This document shows, in pieces, positions 11,607 through 22,920 of a stretch of DNA of 64,000 nt. Under the pieces are notes generated by a model. That model made no database searches. It had not been told where the DNA came from and saw only the letters and a program-made list of their open reading frames with translations. Both the position numbers and the translations under genes were made by a program. Each line of letters begins with the position of its first letter. Within the stretch, counting starts at the first letter, position 1. Source of the stretch: Oscheius dolichura (taxonomy: Eukaryota; Nematoda; Chromadorea; Rhabditida; Rhabditidae); contig OW051497.1 of the NCBI GenBank assembly GCA_932521035.1, positions 558,001-622,000 of the forward strand, given 5' to 3'.

Positions 11607-12895
11607 CTAAACGGAGGTGGAAGCCACCTCACCGGAAGGAGACATCGTTGTGCCATTTCCTTCACTCTGTTCAATGGCCAGAGGGGCATCAATCTGGATA
11701 CCAACAGAGGGGCAAATACAGGGCATGGAAGCCGAAAGCAGGACTTGATTGAGCACATTAGAAGGTCGAGGAGCACTGACAGCAGGAGCAACGTTTTGGG
11801 AGCCAGCAAATCGAACCAATGGACCGGGAGCCGTTCTAGCGCGACATTGGTACCAATAGTTAATCCTCTGGGCGTTCGTGGGACAGTACCACAAATCAAA
11901 CTGAAGCCAATCGACGACTATGGAGAACGACCAGGACAGGAAGGGGGCCGCATGAGGGATTTCCTGGAAACTTAATGAAAATTAAGATTTGGAGACTTAC
12001 CCATTGCTGATAATTACTCAAATAGAAGTAAATTCCCAACAGGTTGATCAGAACAAAGGTTAACGACTGGCTCAGAACCATGGCAATCACCTTGATCGTG
12101 TATTTCCTAAAACCTTTTTAAAACGCAGCCTTGAAGATATACCTTTCGGGGTAGACGGTGTACCCTAGGGGCTGCTTGCACATGTGTCTAATAGATCTAT
12201 TCCGCTCCCAAATTGTTAGCACAATGGCTATGAAAGTAGTATGGATGCTGATACAGGTGGTGACCAGCAAAAATATTATGTCCTTGTGAAATGTTAGGTA
12301 GCAGCAGAGGTATGAGAGAGCAAGCTAAAGTCACAATCAGTTTTCTTTCCCAAAGGTTGTTTTACTTGGATTCCATATGCGAAGAAAAACAATGAGGGGA
12401 GGTAAGGCTCGCCGAACAAGAAGGTGGGAACTCGGTTATATTCCAGGATTTCGACGAAATAGAAAACGGGAATCGACGACTAGACTGATGACTCAACAGG
12501 GATAAAATGGTCCTACCGAAGCCACGTAGACAGCTCTGGCGATGCATTTGAAGGTGGCACGGTTTGAATCGAATGGGAGGAGGCTAGACAGGTACCAGGC
12601 TCTGTCGACAGCATACCAGAGATTATCCACAGCGTAGAGGGTAGGAGATATCAGGTAGAAAACAAACTGTATGTGATAAAATGCTTTTCCAGCAGAGAAG
12701 AAAGTCCACCAGGGGAGTTTCTTAAAAGAAAAGTGAAAATATAGTTGAAAGACTCACGAAGCGACCGCTCTGAAGCTGAATCTTGATGGTGAAAAGAGCC
12801 AGGAAAAGCAGCATAGAAGAGAGCCATACATTCACCCGGAGCTCGTTCGGATCGACGACGATAGTGGTCAAGTTGGCCGGCGGATCAGGATCCAT
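11607..12895 (-). CDS. Seven-transmembrane receptor-like protein (7TM gene E)
   Basis: Six exons, complement(11607..11963, 12001..12106, 12143..12324, 12366..12479, 12517..12720, 12758..12895), encode 366 aa; phases agree throughout and introns are 36-41 nt. An N-terminal segment of about 25 residues has an N-glycosylation sequon (NLT). TM helices are visible around VWLSSMLLFLALFTI, FYHIQFVFYLISPTLYAV, SIPVFYFVEILEY, SLFFFAYGIQLALSYLCCYL, IIFLLVTTCISIHTTFIAIVL, IKVIAMVLSQSLTFVLINLL and FLSWSFSIVVDWLQF. A 100-residue soluble tail rich in A, P and S follows. The WERNRSIRH segment after TM5 is a plausible intracellular loop. Subfamily not recognised. Confidence 0.72.
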
Positions 12896-15100
12896 TCCCC
12901 TGAAAGAGCAGACAGATAAGGGGAAATACCGGGGAGAAATGATGAAAATAGAAGCGAAGGGGGGATAAACAATGGCTGGTTTATACTAACGGCGGGCGGA
13001 TAGTGAGACAACTTCCGGTAGCGAGCAGAATACCTAATCAGCCCACTCTTACAAGATGCCCTTTTTGGAAAAGGGATATTGGACAGAGAAAGGAGAGGAG
13101 CAACTGGACGGTAGGGCAGCCAAAGGGGGATAATGAAAGCGAGTGGGAGATATGATTCATGATAACTGTTTATAATAAAGAGGCTCTCGCTTCTCCCCCG
13201 AACGACACAACAAACCTTTGTTAGGGGAAAAGCAAAGGTCGATTTGGAAGAGATAAGAATAATTCGAGTTTCCATCCGGATACCGGAGGAGGGATCTGCT
13301 TTACCTCTCAAGCAGGTGATAGGACAAGCCGACAAGTACATCACGGCCCCTTACCCCATTTCGAAAATTTCTCACCGACAGGGACGGAGATACCGTCTCT
13401 TTCTCTCATTTTGTACTACTCTCTCCCCTCTTGGCTTCTCTGATCTCACAACTGAAAGGGGCACACTGTCCGTCGCCTGTCCCTCACATCAATCGATCAT
13501 CCCCTTTCGAATCCGTTCCTTTCTCTCCGCTCCTCTTTCCCGTTTTACCTTTTAAAATTTACCATTTTCAGTGGCATATATCCACTCGGCTTTCCCTTAA
13601 TTGGTGGCCAACAAACGGCCACCATCTTTGCTTTCTGGAGGAGAAAGCCAACGAAAACTGCTCTGGGAGAATTGAATGAAAGGATTGATGTGAGTACTTC
13701 TACCTCTTATTCAATATGCACCTCTACAAATTTAACTCCCGAGGTTATAAATACTTTTCTAGGAAGTCAACCGATGCCACAATCTACTCCACCAACACGA
13801 AATTGGATGATCCATATACTCCTTGTCGTCACAATTTTGGAAAGAAAATGAGGAGGGAATTCTTCAACTAGGATATAAAATAAATATTTTATTATCAATT
13901 AGTCTTATAAACATCAGCACGGGGAGCTAAACGGGGAAGTATTCGCGAAAGATTCCGTCAATCTGTAGAACTTCTCGTTCCCCATTATGGTTCAAACAGC
14001 CAAATTACCGCTCGTTTCCGGATGGATTCTCGAGGATGAAAAATGCGTCAAACTTCAGTTCGGCAAGGTATTACACAATGAATTTTGTCTTTTCTCCCAC
14101 TCAGAGGCACAGCTTCACTTAGTCTCTTCTGTTCAAATGTCTCCTGCAACAGAGCAGTCTCTTCAATTTCGATAAGCAAATACGAACACATGCCCATCCA
14201 AGCGGCAACAGAGACAAACATCTGGCACAACGTCCTTGGGTCATCCCGAACACAGCTTCCTCGGGTCATCCCAGCCCCAAGTATCGACCCATCAAATGTA
14301 AATATCTGCACTCGCTCAGCTGGGGTCTCCGTTTTGGCGCCTTGACAATCTCCCCTTTCCTATCCGCAACTATTTTCCACTCTGCCAAGCAAAAACGACT
14401 GTCATTCCCATTTTCTCCGCCTCCTCCTCCGCCCCACAGACTGTAATACCGCCCTCCTTCTCCGCCCCACAGACTAATAATTAAAGCCACTAGGCACAGA
14501 GCGGCACCGCGGTATCTTGTTTTCGAAGTTTGGCCTGGACAGAGATGGAGAGCCAGACGGATTACCTCTCGTTGTGTACTACTCTCTCCGGACTTGGCTT
14601 CTCTGATCTGTAAACGGACTGTTGTCGGCTCCTCGCAATCGATCGCCTCCCCTTCGAATGCATTCTTCTCTCTTCTCTCTTCGCTCTTATTTTCTTTTTC
14701 CTCTCTCCCATTTTAACACTTAAAGGATACCATTTCCAGTGGCATAAATCCATTCGTTTTTCTCTGCGTGGGTCGCCATTAAACGGCGGTCATCTTTGGC
14801 TTACTGGAGGAGAAAGTCAAAGAAAGAATTCTCTGAGACCATCCGTCTCTACTCAAGGACGAAAAGCTTGGCCTGCACATAGTGGGAGAGCGAACAAGAC
14901 CGGTAGAGGAGGATTCGGATGTGGAGAGCTCGGCCTCATCTTGGTTGTGCAGTTGTAAGTTATCCCACCTTTTTAAGCAATGGTATTATCGAGCCCGGCG
15001 CTAAGCGGGAAAGTTTAATCGTTACCTCTTTCATATAGACACGTCTTCAAAAAAGGAGTTTTCTAAAGTACCTCAAAGCGAATTTAAAAAGTGGAGGGCA

Positions 15101-15529
15101 ATGGTTCAAGCAGGCTACGAGACTACCATGCTATCATCTGAGGTTTTTTCGGCTAGAATAGAAGCTCAAGTGGGTTTTCTTTAAATTATAAAGTTCAACT
15201 AACCTTTAGAAAGAATTTGCACAACTCATGAGAAAGCTTTCTCCAAAGAAATGTCCAATAAAAAGTAGCAGCTTATTTGAAAGCTTTAAAGAAGTAGAGA
15301 AGGTATCTGATTTTAGAAAATAATACCGAGATGATACAGAAAGAAACTGAAATCAAATCGTCACCAAAACTGCCAACATCGAAATTATGGATTCAGCACT
15401 TTTTTGACTGCAAGTACGACGAGGACCACCACGCCCAATTGGTTGATTCTAAAAAGTAAATTTTTACTGGATACACTGTTACACAAGTTTTTTTGTTGCA
15501 GAAATGGTGCTAAGAAAAACAAACAATAA
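15101..15529 (+). CDS. Small lysine-rich unknown protein, or remnant, in tandem array
   Basis: join(15101..15169, 15210..15302, 15340..15455, 15502..15529) gives 101 aa with consistent phases and canonical splice sites (GTGGGT/TTTAG, GTATCT/ACAG, GTAAAT/GCAG). The product is hydrophilic, lysine- and serine-rich (KEFAQLMRKLSPKKCPIK, SSSLFESFKEVEK) with no signal or membrane segment. A later exon-like stretch (about 15625-15741, ending EEEGYQKWRHK) fits another frame and may belong to an alternative end. Related, more broken last exons occur at about 13755-13870 and 16570-16680, the latter with an in-frame TGA, so this may be the best-preserved copy of a duplicated gene. Function unknown. Confidence 0.4.
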
Positions 15530-16566
15530 GGACTCGAAGAGAACTGAACATCTTGAAGTTGAGGTGCATTCTACTATTTCTTACTCAATCTGCATGCTTA
15601 CAACTCGAGATAACAATTTTATCAAAAAGCTTTCAGGGAATCTATCAGCAGCACCAACATTCGCTGGTTCAAGCTGAGCCCTACAGTCCATACGATCACG
15701 TTTTGGAAGAAGAAGGATATCAGAAGTGGCGGCATAAGTGATTTAAAATAAATAAACTGTTATCATTAGTTTTGCAAGCATTCAAATGGGAAAGTAAAGC
15801 AGCGGAGAGGTCGCCAAAGGTACTGTCAATCTGTAGAATTTCGTATGATTCGACATAGCTCAGGGTGTTGTGAGAAATGCCGGTCATTTCGGGGTCGACT
15901 CGAATGTGGCTTTTGTCTTTTCTCTCTCTCTCTCTCTTTCAGGGATAATTCCACTCAGCTTCTTTTAATAAACGACGACCATCTTTGGTTTTCTGGAGGA
16001 GAAAAAAAAAGGAGACGAGGACAATTTCTTGTTAGCATTCTTGAATACTCGGAAGAGAGCCGAGACAACAAACCAGCGACGACAAAGGCTTTGAAACTGG
16101 TTACTGTGGTGGGTCCTAGTACCTTTTCTCATATTTGAACCTATTCAGGAGCGCGCCTTTTCGAGCCCTTCCCCTGCAACTCCCGATATCAGCTCTAGGA
16201 GTTGATGGCAATATCATTTGGTGGAAGAGTGCCGTACCCATCCGCGGCATATTGGAGGTGAAGAACGCCATCCCTGGAATCAAAGCACGCAAGATATGCA
16301 TCGGATTCAACGCAAGGTAGTTCTCATTTTTTTGGTCAAAAACTGCTCTTTTTAGACCGGCGACAAAACACTCGCTGACGCCTTGAAGATGGCATTCACC
16401 ACCGACCCTTACGGGGGAGAGCAGATACATACTTCATCCTCCTGATTTCTTTTCCAAGTTTGAGAGGTAACTCCGAAGCAATTGACTGATTGGTGTACGT
16501 TGCTTCTATATTTTCTTTTATTTGCATCTCTATAAATTTTGATCTCAGTTTTATTGTTACTTTTCA

Positions 16567-16680
16567 GGGAGTCTACGACTAGAAGATGGAAGACGAATAC
16601 GAGCAAACTGATTGAATGAGCCGGACACTCCTGGTCGTCGCGTTTTTGGAAAAAATATAAGGAGTTCTACAACTAGAATA
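16567..16680 (+). pseudogene. Broken copy of the array's plus-strand last exon
   Basis: After a TTTTCAG acceptor, a frame reading TNTSKLIE, stop, then WKKYKEFYN is similar in layout to the intact-looking frame at about 13755-13870 (STNTKLDDPYTP, then FGKKMRREFFN). The TGA in the middle suggests decay. It lies just before an X module. Confidence 0.4.
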
Positions 16681-17174
16681 TAAAATAAATAATTTATTAC
16701 CAGTTAGCTTTGTAAACATTCAAGTGGAGAGGCATTTGCCAAAGATACCGTCAATTTGAAGCACTTCTCGTTCCTCATTTTGGATCAGGCTGTCTGATAG
16801 CCAATCAAATGCGCATATCTTTACTTTTCCTCACAAGCCGACTGTCATAAAAGACCCGTAAAGCACAGGGAGGCGGTGTATCCCGTTTCGAAATTTTCCC
16901 AGGAGAGAGACGTAGAGTCAGATGGTTTTTCTCTCTGTGTGCACCGCTCTCTCCAGATTTGGCTTCTCTATTCTCTAGACGGACGGTCCCTCGCTGCAAC
17001 TGATCGCCTCCCCTTCAAATCCGCGCTTCTCTCTCTGTTCTTATTTATTCTTTTAACATTCAAAATTTATCATTTTCAGTGGCATATATCCACTTCAATT
17101 TGATCGATTATTTGATTGTATGGATATTGTATGAATCACCAGCAATCAGCGGCCATCTTGATTTGAAGAGCCTG

Positions 17175-17524
17175 ATGCCTTCTGAGGACTCAGCGATCGT
17201 CTTCAACACACCGGCCATCTTTACCGGTGATTTGGCTACGTGAGTTCCTTTAGTTTATAGCATATCCTATATTCCTGTTTCAGAACTAACAAGATGTGCA
17301 CAAGTGAGGACGAAAGCTCTGCTTCAAATGGCAGTCAATGATATAAGGGAGAACAAACAGAACGATGGCCATTGAACAATATCCCACAAACGGATAATGT
17401 TGATTATTTGTGAGTTTTTACCTTTCAAGAATGCGATTTTATATTACATTTTCAGCGTCGCGACGGTGTGGGAACAAGATGAACGGAGGCTTGTTGGAAC
17501 TTTCGAATGGCCGGAAGAGGAGTG
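17175..17524 (+). CDS. Possible small plus-strand gene or remnant convergent with 7TM gene F
   Basis: An ATG exon (MPSEDSAIVFNTPAIF...) ends at a GTGAGT donor and joins a TTTCAG acceptor in phase, then stops after SEDESSASNGSQ (about 40 aa). A further exon-like segment after another TTTTCAG (about 17457-17524) reads VATVWEQDERRLVG...EWPEEE and stop. An in-frame TGA separates the two parts, so this is either two pieces of a decayed gene or a gene with a missed intron. It ends only about 20 bp from the 3' end of the convergent receptor. Confidence 0.3.
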
Positions 17525-17527
17525 ATA

Positions 17528-17548
17528 TTAAATAAATAATTTATTAGC
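17528..17548. terminator. Near-palindromic bidirectional poly(A) signal
   Basis: AATAAATAATTTATT supplies AATAAA on the plus strand for the short convergent gene and AATAAA on the minus strand overlapping the stop codon of the 7TM gene. Copies of it lie in each X module of the array. Confidence 0.5.
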
Positions 17549-18806
17549 AATTAGTTTTATAAACATCAGCACGGAGAGGTAAAGCGGGGGGCAGGCATTC
17601 ACTAAAGATATCTTCAACCTGTAGAACTTCTCGTTCCTCATTGTGAGACAGCCTATCAAATTGCGGGGCAGACCGCCCGTCGTTTTGGGACAGATTCACA
17701 TGGATGAAGAATGCGTCGCATTTTGGCTTAGACTGTTGTAGAGAAATGACTCGTGTCTTTTTCATGGGGAAGAAATACACCCTGCTGCTTTTATAGAACT
17801 TCAGAAGGCCCCTCCAAATAGGGCGGTAGATCATGTACAGGATGGATAAGGAGAGCAATATTATTGCTGGGTTATCGGCCGTGAGCTCCTGAATTATTAG
17901 TATGGTAAAGGAATGTTCCAGGTAAAAAAACCAACCCAGCAGATGACCCCCAAGATTCCACAAAATGCTCCCAAAGCTATGTTGAACATATTAACCAGCC
18001 CAACTGCGTAAATTCTCCTTGTATAGGCTATAGAAGCTGGTGTGTCTGTCTACAAACATTCTGCATTATCGAAAAAGGCTTCTTACATAATCAGACCTCT
18101 TAGAATAGACATCCCAAACAGAGCCGGCAAAAGCTGCGATGAAAAACCAGATGAGGAAGAGGGTAGCATAATAGGCGACGACGCAATGAGCTAGAATGAA
18201 CCATACCGTCGACGAAAGTAGAATACAGAGTAGGACAATTAGATGAGAGAGAAAGAGACACGGATGGCTGCCGCTCTTTCCTCTTTTGTACAGAATATGG
18301 GTGATAGCCACGTGGAGAATGACGCTAGTAACCCCACAACCTCTTCCAACTGCTATTATTGCTCTTCCTGTCCAGTATTCGAATACTCCTTGTGTTAAAT
18401 TGAAGCAATTAAGATTTTCGACGTGTAGAGTAGTTGAATAGACTATGTGAGAAGAATTAAGAAGAAATCCAGAGAAGAAACGCAAGAAAATTGACCATCC
18501 GAAGAGTTGTTTGGTTATATTGTGGGGAACAATATAGTGCAGCCTCTCCTAAATTCGATAGACTGAAGCAGGAAGGTTTCTTACCTTGTACGTCAAGAAA
18601 ACTATAGTACAGAGCAGATTGACTCCTGCGAAGTAGTATCCTATAGTTTCCTGACTGTGTCCGTGATTAATAAGAATATTATCCGAGATATTGGTGAACT
18701 GTCCACTGAAGAAGGGATCCGGCACTTTATTATCCTTTCCGAAGAAGGATTTGGACTGCAGAGTGTTCACTAGCGTTGCAAGGTTCCACAAAGTGTCGTT
18801 ATCCAT
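17544..18806 (-). CDS. Seven-transmembrane receptor-like protein (7TM gene F)
   Basis: Four exons, complement(17544..17888, 17936..18049, 18087..18548, 18585..18806), encode 380 aa; all phases are 0. The last intron uses a GTTGGT donor. The long N-terminus (about 55 residues) has sequons NDT and NIS. TM segments lie around YYFAGVNLLCTIVFL, FLRFFSGFLLNSSHIVYS, GCGVTSVILHVAITHIL, LIVLLCILLSSTVWFILA, LFLIWFFIAAFAGSVW, NMFNIALGAFCGILGVI and IILLSLSILYMIY. The soluble tail of about 90 residues includes SHNEEREVLQVEDIF. Decayed copies of the exon encoding this tail occur upstream in the tandem array. Subfamily not recognised. Confidence 0.75.
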
Positions 18807-19447
18807 AATATCTGTAGAAATTCTAGCTGAAAGTTATCCATAGAAAGAGTCGGAAGTTGAAGGCATGTGTCAGCGTAACTGGAAAAAAGGGAAGGCAGTC
18901 GGCTTAGGGGCTACAAATTTTAATTAAAATCTGTTTGCGTAGACTATTACAAGAAGCTGGAAGGCTACAAAACCGACGATAGTCGGAAGAAGTAGTAACA
19001 TCTAGAACACCCAGTCCTGAAATGAAAAAGTGACCAGCGGGGAGGGGGGTTAAATTTAAACTTTAGCGGGTGTGTATAAAAATAATCCCTCTCATTATAA
19101 AGTCTTTCTTTATAGAATCCCAATATTCAATTCTAACAAAGGTTGGATTTCCGTGACGGTAACCTTTCTGGTTCTGATCTTACGTCAGTCACTTCATGAA
19201 TTTACGAGTGCCGCTAAAAAAATACACCGGTGGGCTGGATATTGTCAGCGCTTCCCCGTGTTGTATTTTGTGTTGTGACCTGCAGGTGATATAAAAAGCG
19301 GAAGGGAACTCCAAGGACATTAAATTTATTACCGGTAATGCGTAGAACGCTAAACTACAGCATACGCTAGCATCGGAACTTTCGAGGCAATACAGGAGAA
19401 AACAGGGAAAGGTAACCAGGATGCTACCTAAAGAGTTCACTAAAAGC
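18807..19447. other. Intergenic; one isolated hydrophobic mini-exon
   Basis: Minus-strand positions about 18928-19005 could encode MLLLLPTIVGFVAF..., a transmembrane-like segment resembling a first exon of the neighbouring receptor family. No in-phase joining exon was found, so it may be a remnant. Confidence 0.3.
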
Positions 19448-22178
19448 TCAATACGTTGATCGAATGGATGAGACGGCAGCGTGGGCAACCAACAGCTCGG
19501 CTAGAAGACGGGACTCCAGGTGGGCTTGTGTATCCTTCACCCAGTCAGAAGCCAACAGAGCGGGCTGGCCACGAAGAAGCTGGATTATTTTCAAAGCTCC
19601 GGTGAGATCACCCCTCTCCACGTACCATTTAGCGCGGGCAAGGACCTGGAAGTATCCAATTGATAAAGAGAAAGAAAAATTAAAATCACCTCGGTGTTAT
19701 TAATGGCAAGGGGGTCAATTTTGTCAGTCTCGGCGAATTTTCTAGGCAATTCCATCATGAGCATCGAGCGGATGTAGGACCACATATAGGCCGAGAGAGA
19801 TCCTCCATTCTCGTCAATAGCTGAGGTCTTTCTTCCAATGTTGTAGATCTAAAAGCGTTACGTTTAGGTTAGCAGGTATGAAAGAAAAGGCGTAATAGGT
19901 GTCATCTTCAGGACACGTCCGGCTTGAAGACCACACACCTTATCAAATCGGTTCTTCAAGTCCTGTTCCGTATACAATCCTTTGGATTTCGACTGGTCGG
20001 GGAATGTTGCAATGACGGATGACACGAACGAATCGTCGGGATTGACTTGCTGCAGCCGGCTCAAGGTATCTCCCAGTGGAAGTCTCCTCTCCTCTAAGTC
20101 GTTACCACCCTTGTTGCCATGTTGGATGGTGTCAATCAGATTGTGGCAGGCAATCCAGAACTGCTTGGCCTTCCTGTTCTCGGCGTCCAAAGCAACCCGG
20201 CTATTCAGAGCATGCTCAATTCCTTCCAGTCGACTGAGAGCAGCTCCGACTACTTTGGTGTGGTGCCCGCGTTCAACCGCAACTGCCTAGAAGCAAGGAA
20301 TAAACCAAATATGGGATGGTTGCCTACCTCTTCGACCTTCTGGTTGTGCTCAATCTCGAAGAGTTGCCTCTGTGTCCTGATAACCTGCTCCAAGTGCTCA
20401 GAGTGAGCAGAGGATGCTCTCTTCAGTTGATCTTCCAGTTCTCCTTCCCATGTGCTGCGGCTAGCCATCAGAGCTCGCTCGACATCAACTTCCTGTTGGT
20501 TGCGGACCCGGTTGATCTCAATGGCCAAACGGTCTGAGGCAACTCTTTCATCAGCCCGGCGCTGGTCTTCGATAGCACGAGCAATGTGCTGCTCCTCACG
20601 GACCTGAACGTAGTGTTGGGCATAAAAACGACTAAGTTCTACCTGTTGGTCAGTCAGCTGCTGGCGAAGTTGGTCTACCTTCAAATGGGCGTGAGCAATC
20701 AGAGCATTTAGTTCATCCTCATTCAGGGTCTTATCCTATAAGGAAATATTCTCAAGATTAAAAGACAAGTCTTACCTTGGCGTGTACATCCACGTTGGGG
20801 AGAATACTCTTCATCTCTAAAGCAAACTGCTGGCGACTGCGCTCAATCAGGTCCTTGTACTGGTTGAGGACTTGCGACTCCTGTCGGGACTGAAAAGATT
20901 TTAATATATTTAAGTATAACTGTAGAAAAAAAGTAATGTGTGAAATTTACCTTCGAGACCAAGCCATTCAACTCATCCAGCTGATGAGAGAGCTTGTTTG
21001 CTGTTTCGGTGGCATTGAGGAGCAGAGGATTGGTAGCCGTCAAGTTATTCTTCTTTCCACTTTCAATCACCTACAAACTTTTGATTAAAGAAAATAGCTA
21101 GCTAAAAGAATACCTTTTTAAGCTGGTCAATGTAATTCCTTGACTCTGATTCAGCTTTTCCGTCCTTGCTGGCCAAGATCTCAGAATATTGGAGCGCCGA
21201 TGTTACGCCTTCCCAGTTAGCATTCTGTCCGTTGTCGACGGTCTTCTTCAACAGTTCAGCGTGCTCATTGATAGCGTTGATGGTGAGGATCTTCGCTTCG
21301 GTAGCTGATTGAACACGAATCTCTGCCTGCTGGATGGCATTGCGAAGAGATTGCTCCAATTCTAAAGGGAACACGTAAATATGAAGTGAATGCTCGACTC
21401 ACTTTGGTTATAAATAGCAACTTCATCTGGAGATGGCTTAGGAGGGAGGACGTTGATCTCCTTGCGAACGTTGACCGGCTCGACGTGGACGGGATCACGC
21501 TTTTCGACTGGAGGAGGGAACGATGTGACGAGAGGGGGCAAGACATCTTCCTTCCTTTTTGGAATAGCGTCCACCACCTTATTTTTGATATCGCCGAGCT
21601 GTTGCTTGGTCTTCGATAGGCTTGACTCTCCCAAAATCTTCTCAAACACTGGTTTAACTTGGGGAACAGTTGACTCGACCTGAAAATGCATACAAATATA
21701 AAGAATAACATGTTTTAATCGCGTACCTTATGTCTAAATTCGGGGTCAACATAAGCGTAGCCGACGACGCCAGTTGCACCGGCTACAATCGTTCCTAGAG
21801 CAAGTTTGAATCCGCCGCCACCTCCAGATTTTCTAAAGATTAAGAATATTGTATATTAAACACAATGCTTAGGTAAAACATAAGTAGAATTTCGTTATAA
21901 ACGTACCTTCCTGGTGGAACATTTCCAGGAGGAGCTGGGTATGGAGTACCTCCAGGAATCGGTGCCTTAGCAGTGGTGGTGGCAGTGTTGGCGTTCTGGC
22001 GAGCGCCCTTGATTCCCTGCTCAGCGGATTTTTTCTGTAATTTGAAAATAATGTAGGGAAATTATATAGCACTATATTCTCAACATCTGCACCAATTTTG
22101 GTCTTAGTTTGCCGGAAAATTTGAATTTTTAGAAAACGGAAAGGTAGAATTAGTACTCACCGCTGCAATTCTCAACAT
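19448..22178 (-). CDS. MIC60: MICOS subunit MIC60 (mitofilin)
   Basis: Eleven exons, complement(19448..19645, 19690..19848, 19915..20286, 20328..20735, 20776..20889, 20951..21070, 21114..21361, 21403..21679, 21727..21832, 21907..22034, 22161..22178), encode 715 aa, within the usual 650-760. MIC60 is the inner-membrane core of the MICOS complex, which forms crista junctions. Visible in order: a short N-terminus leading to a G/P/A-rich presequence, a single membrane helix after the GGGGG tract ([19 protein letters not shown]), a proline-rich linker, a long coiled coil (about residues 200-480), and the conserved C-terminal mitofilin domain ([20 protein letters not shown], then [16 protein letters not shown]). 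The intron at 19849-19914 has an unusual GTCCTG donor but is required by frame. An acceptor-like TTTTTAG lies about 35 nt upstream of the ATG and could receive a spliced leader. Confidence 0.93.
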
Positions 22179-22920
22179 TCCGAAGATCTTCCACTGTCTT
22201 CGGTTGTAGTTACCTAAAAACAACAATATAAACTATTTAATATTAAAAAATATAAAGGATAAGAGCAGAAAAGAGGATGGATTTTCCAGAAAATTAATAT
22301 TTCAGCGAAAGCGGGATTGGGAAAGAAAGACAAAGCGCAATGATCGGCGCTCTTCACGTGTGAACTTGAAAAGTCGTTTGAATTTAAATTTACAGGGTTT
22401 TAGGCTTGCAAATAATTTGAAATACCAAATAAATATGACGAAAATTGAAATATTTGCGAGAAAGGGCGCAGTTGTTACACGAGAGTGGCGCAAAGCTCAC
22501 GAAATGCGTGTCAGCTGTTTGGACCGCCAGAACAAGATATGCCATTGATAAAATCAATCAGCGATCATTTTTTCTAGCTATAAAGATTGAAATTTGAAAA
22601 AGGAGAAAGTTAGTTTACTAGAAACCGCTTCTTTTCCTGAGATGGCTTTGCCACAAGGTTAGAATTTCACCCAGAAGAAGTCGTTCATAAAAACAGGTTT
22701 GTAATTGCCGCTAAACTTTGAAATTGCGAAGAGAAATTCTTCAAAGACATTGCTTCAATTTCTATAGTACGATTAAACCGTATAGCATCTTTATTTCCTT
22801 TGGAACAACTTCAATAACAAGATAAAATCTCTCTCTTTTCTTTTGAGCAAATGGCAACCTGTACAATGGAAATCCTAAAAACAAACAGAACAAAACAAAT
22901 AGATTGTAATGGCAACCAGG
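22179..22920. other. Spacer between MIC60 and ferredoxin genes
   Basis: AT-rich, with no supported exon. It contains the presumed 5' end of MIC60, including a TTTTTAG acceptor near 22215, and the 3' UTR of the ferredoxin gene. Confidence 0.4.

Larger units (their letters stand above)
13335..17660. repeat. Decayed tandem array of a duplicated gene-end unit
   Basis: Modules recur in the same order and orientation. Module Y has a TCTCTTTCTC tract, then CTACTCTCTCC and TTGGCTTCTCT (about 13380-13560, 14530-14700, 16910-17040). Module Z contains TTTTCAGTGGCATATATCC and later CTGGAGGAGAAAG (about 13565-13660, 14720-14830, 15940-16010, 17075-17170). Module X has AATAAATAATTTATTA-like sequence then CTTCTCGTTCC (about 13866-14080, 15745-15850, 16675-16800, 17525-17650). 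The last X is the real final exon of the 7TM gene ending at 17544. Upstream X copies are diverged and do not keep its frame. The array looks like repeated duplication of the convergent 3' ends of two genes, followed by decay. Confidence 0.7.
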
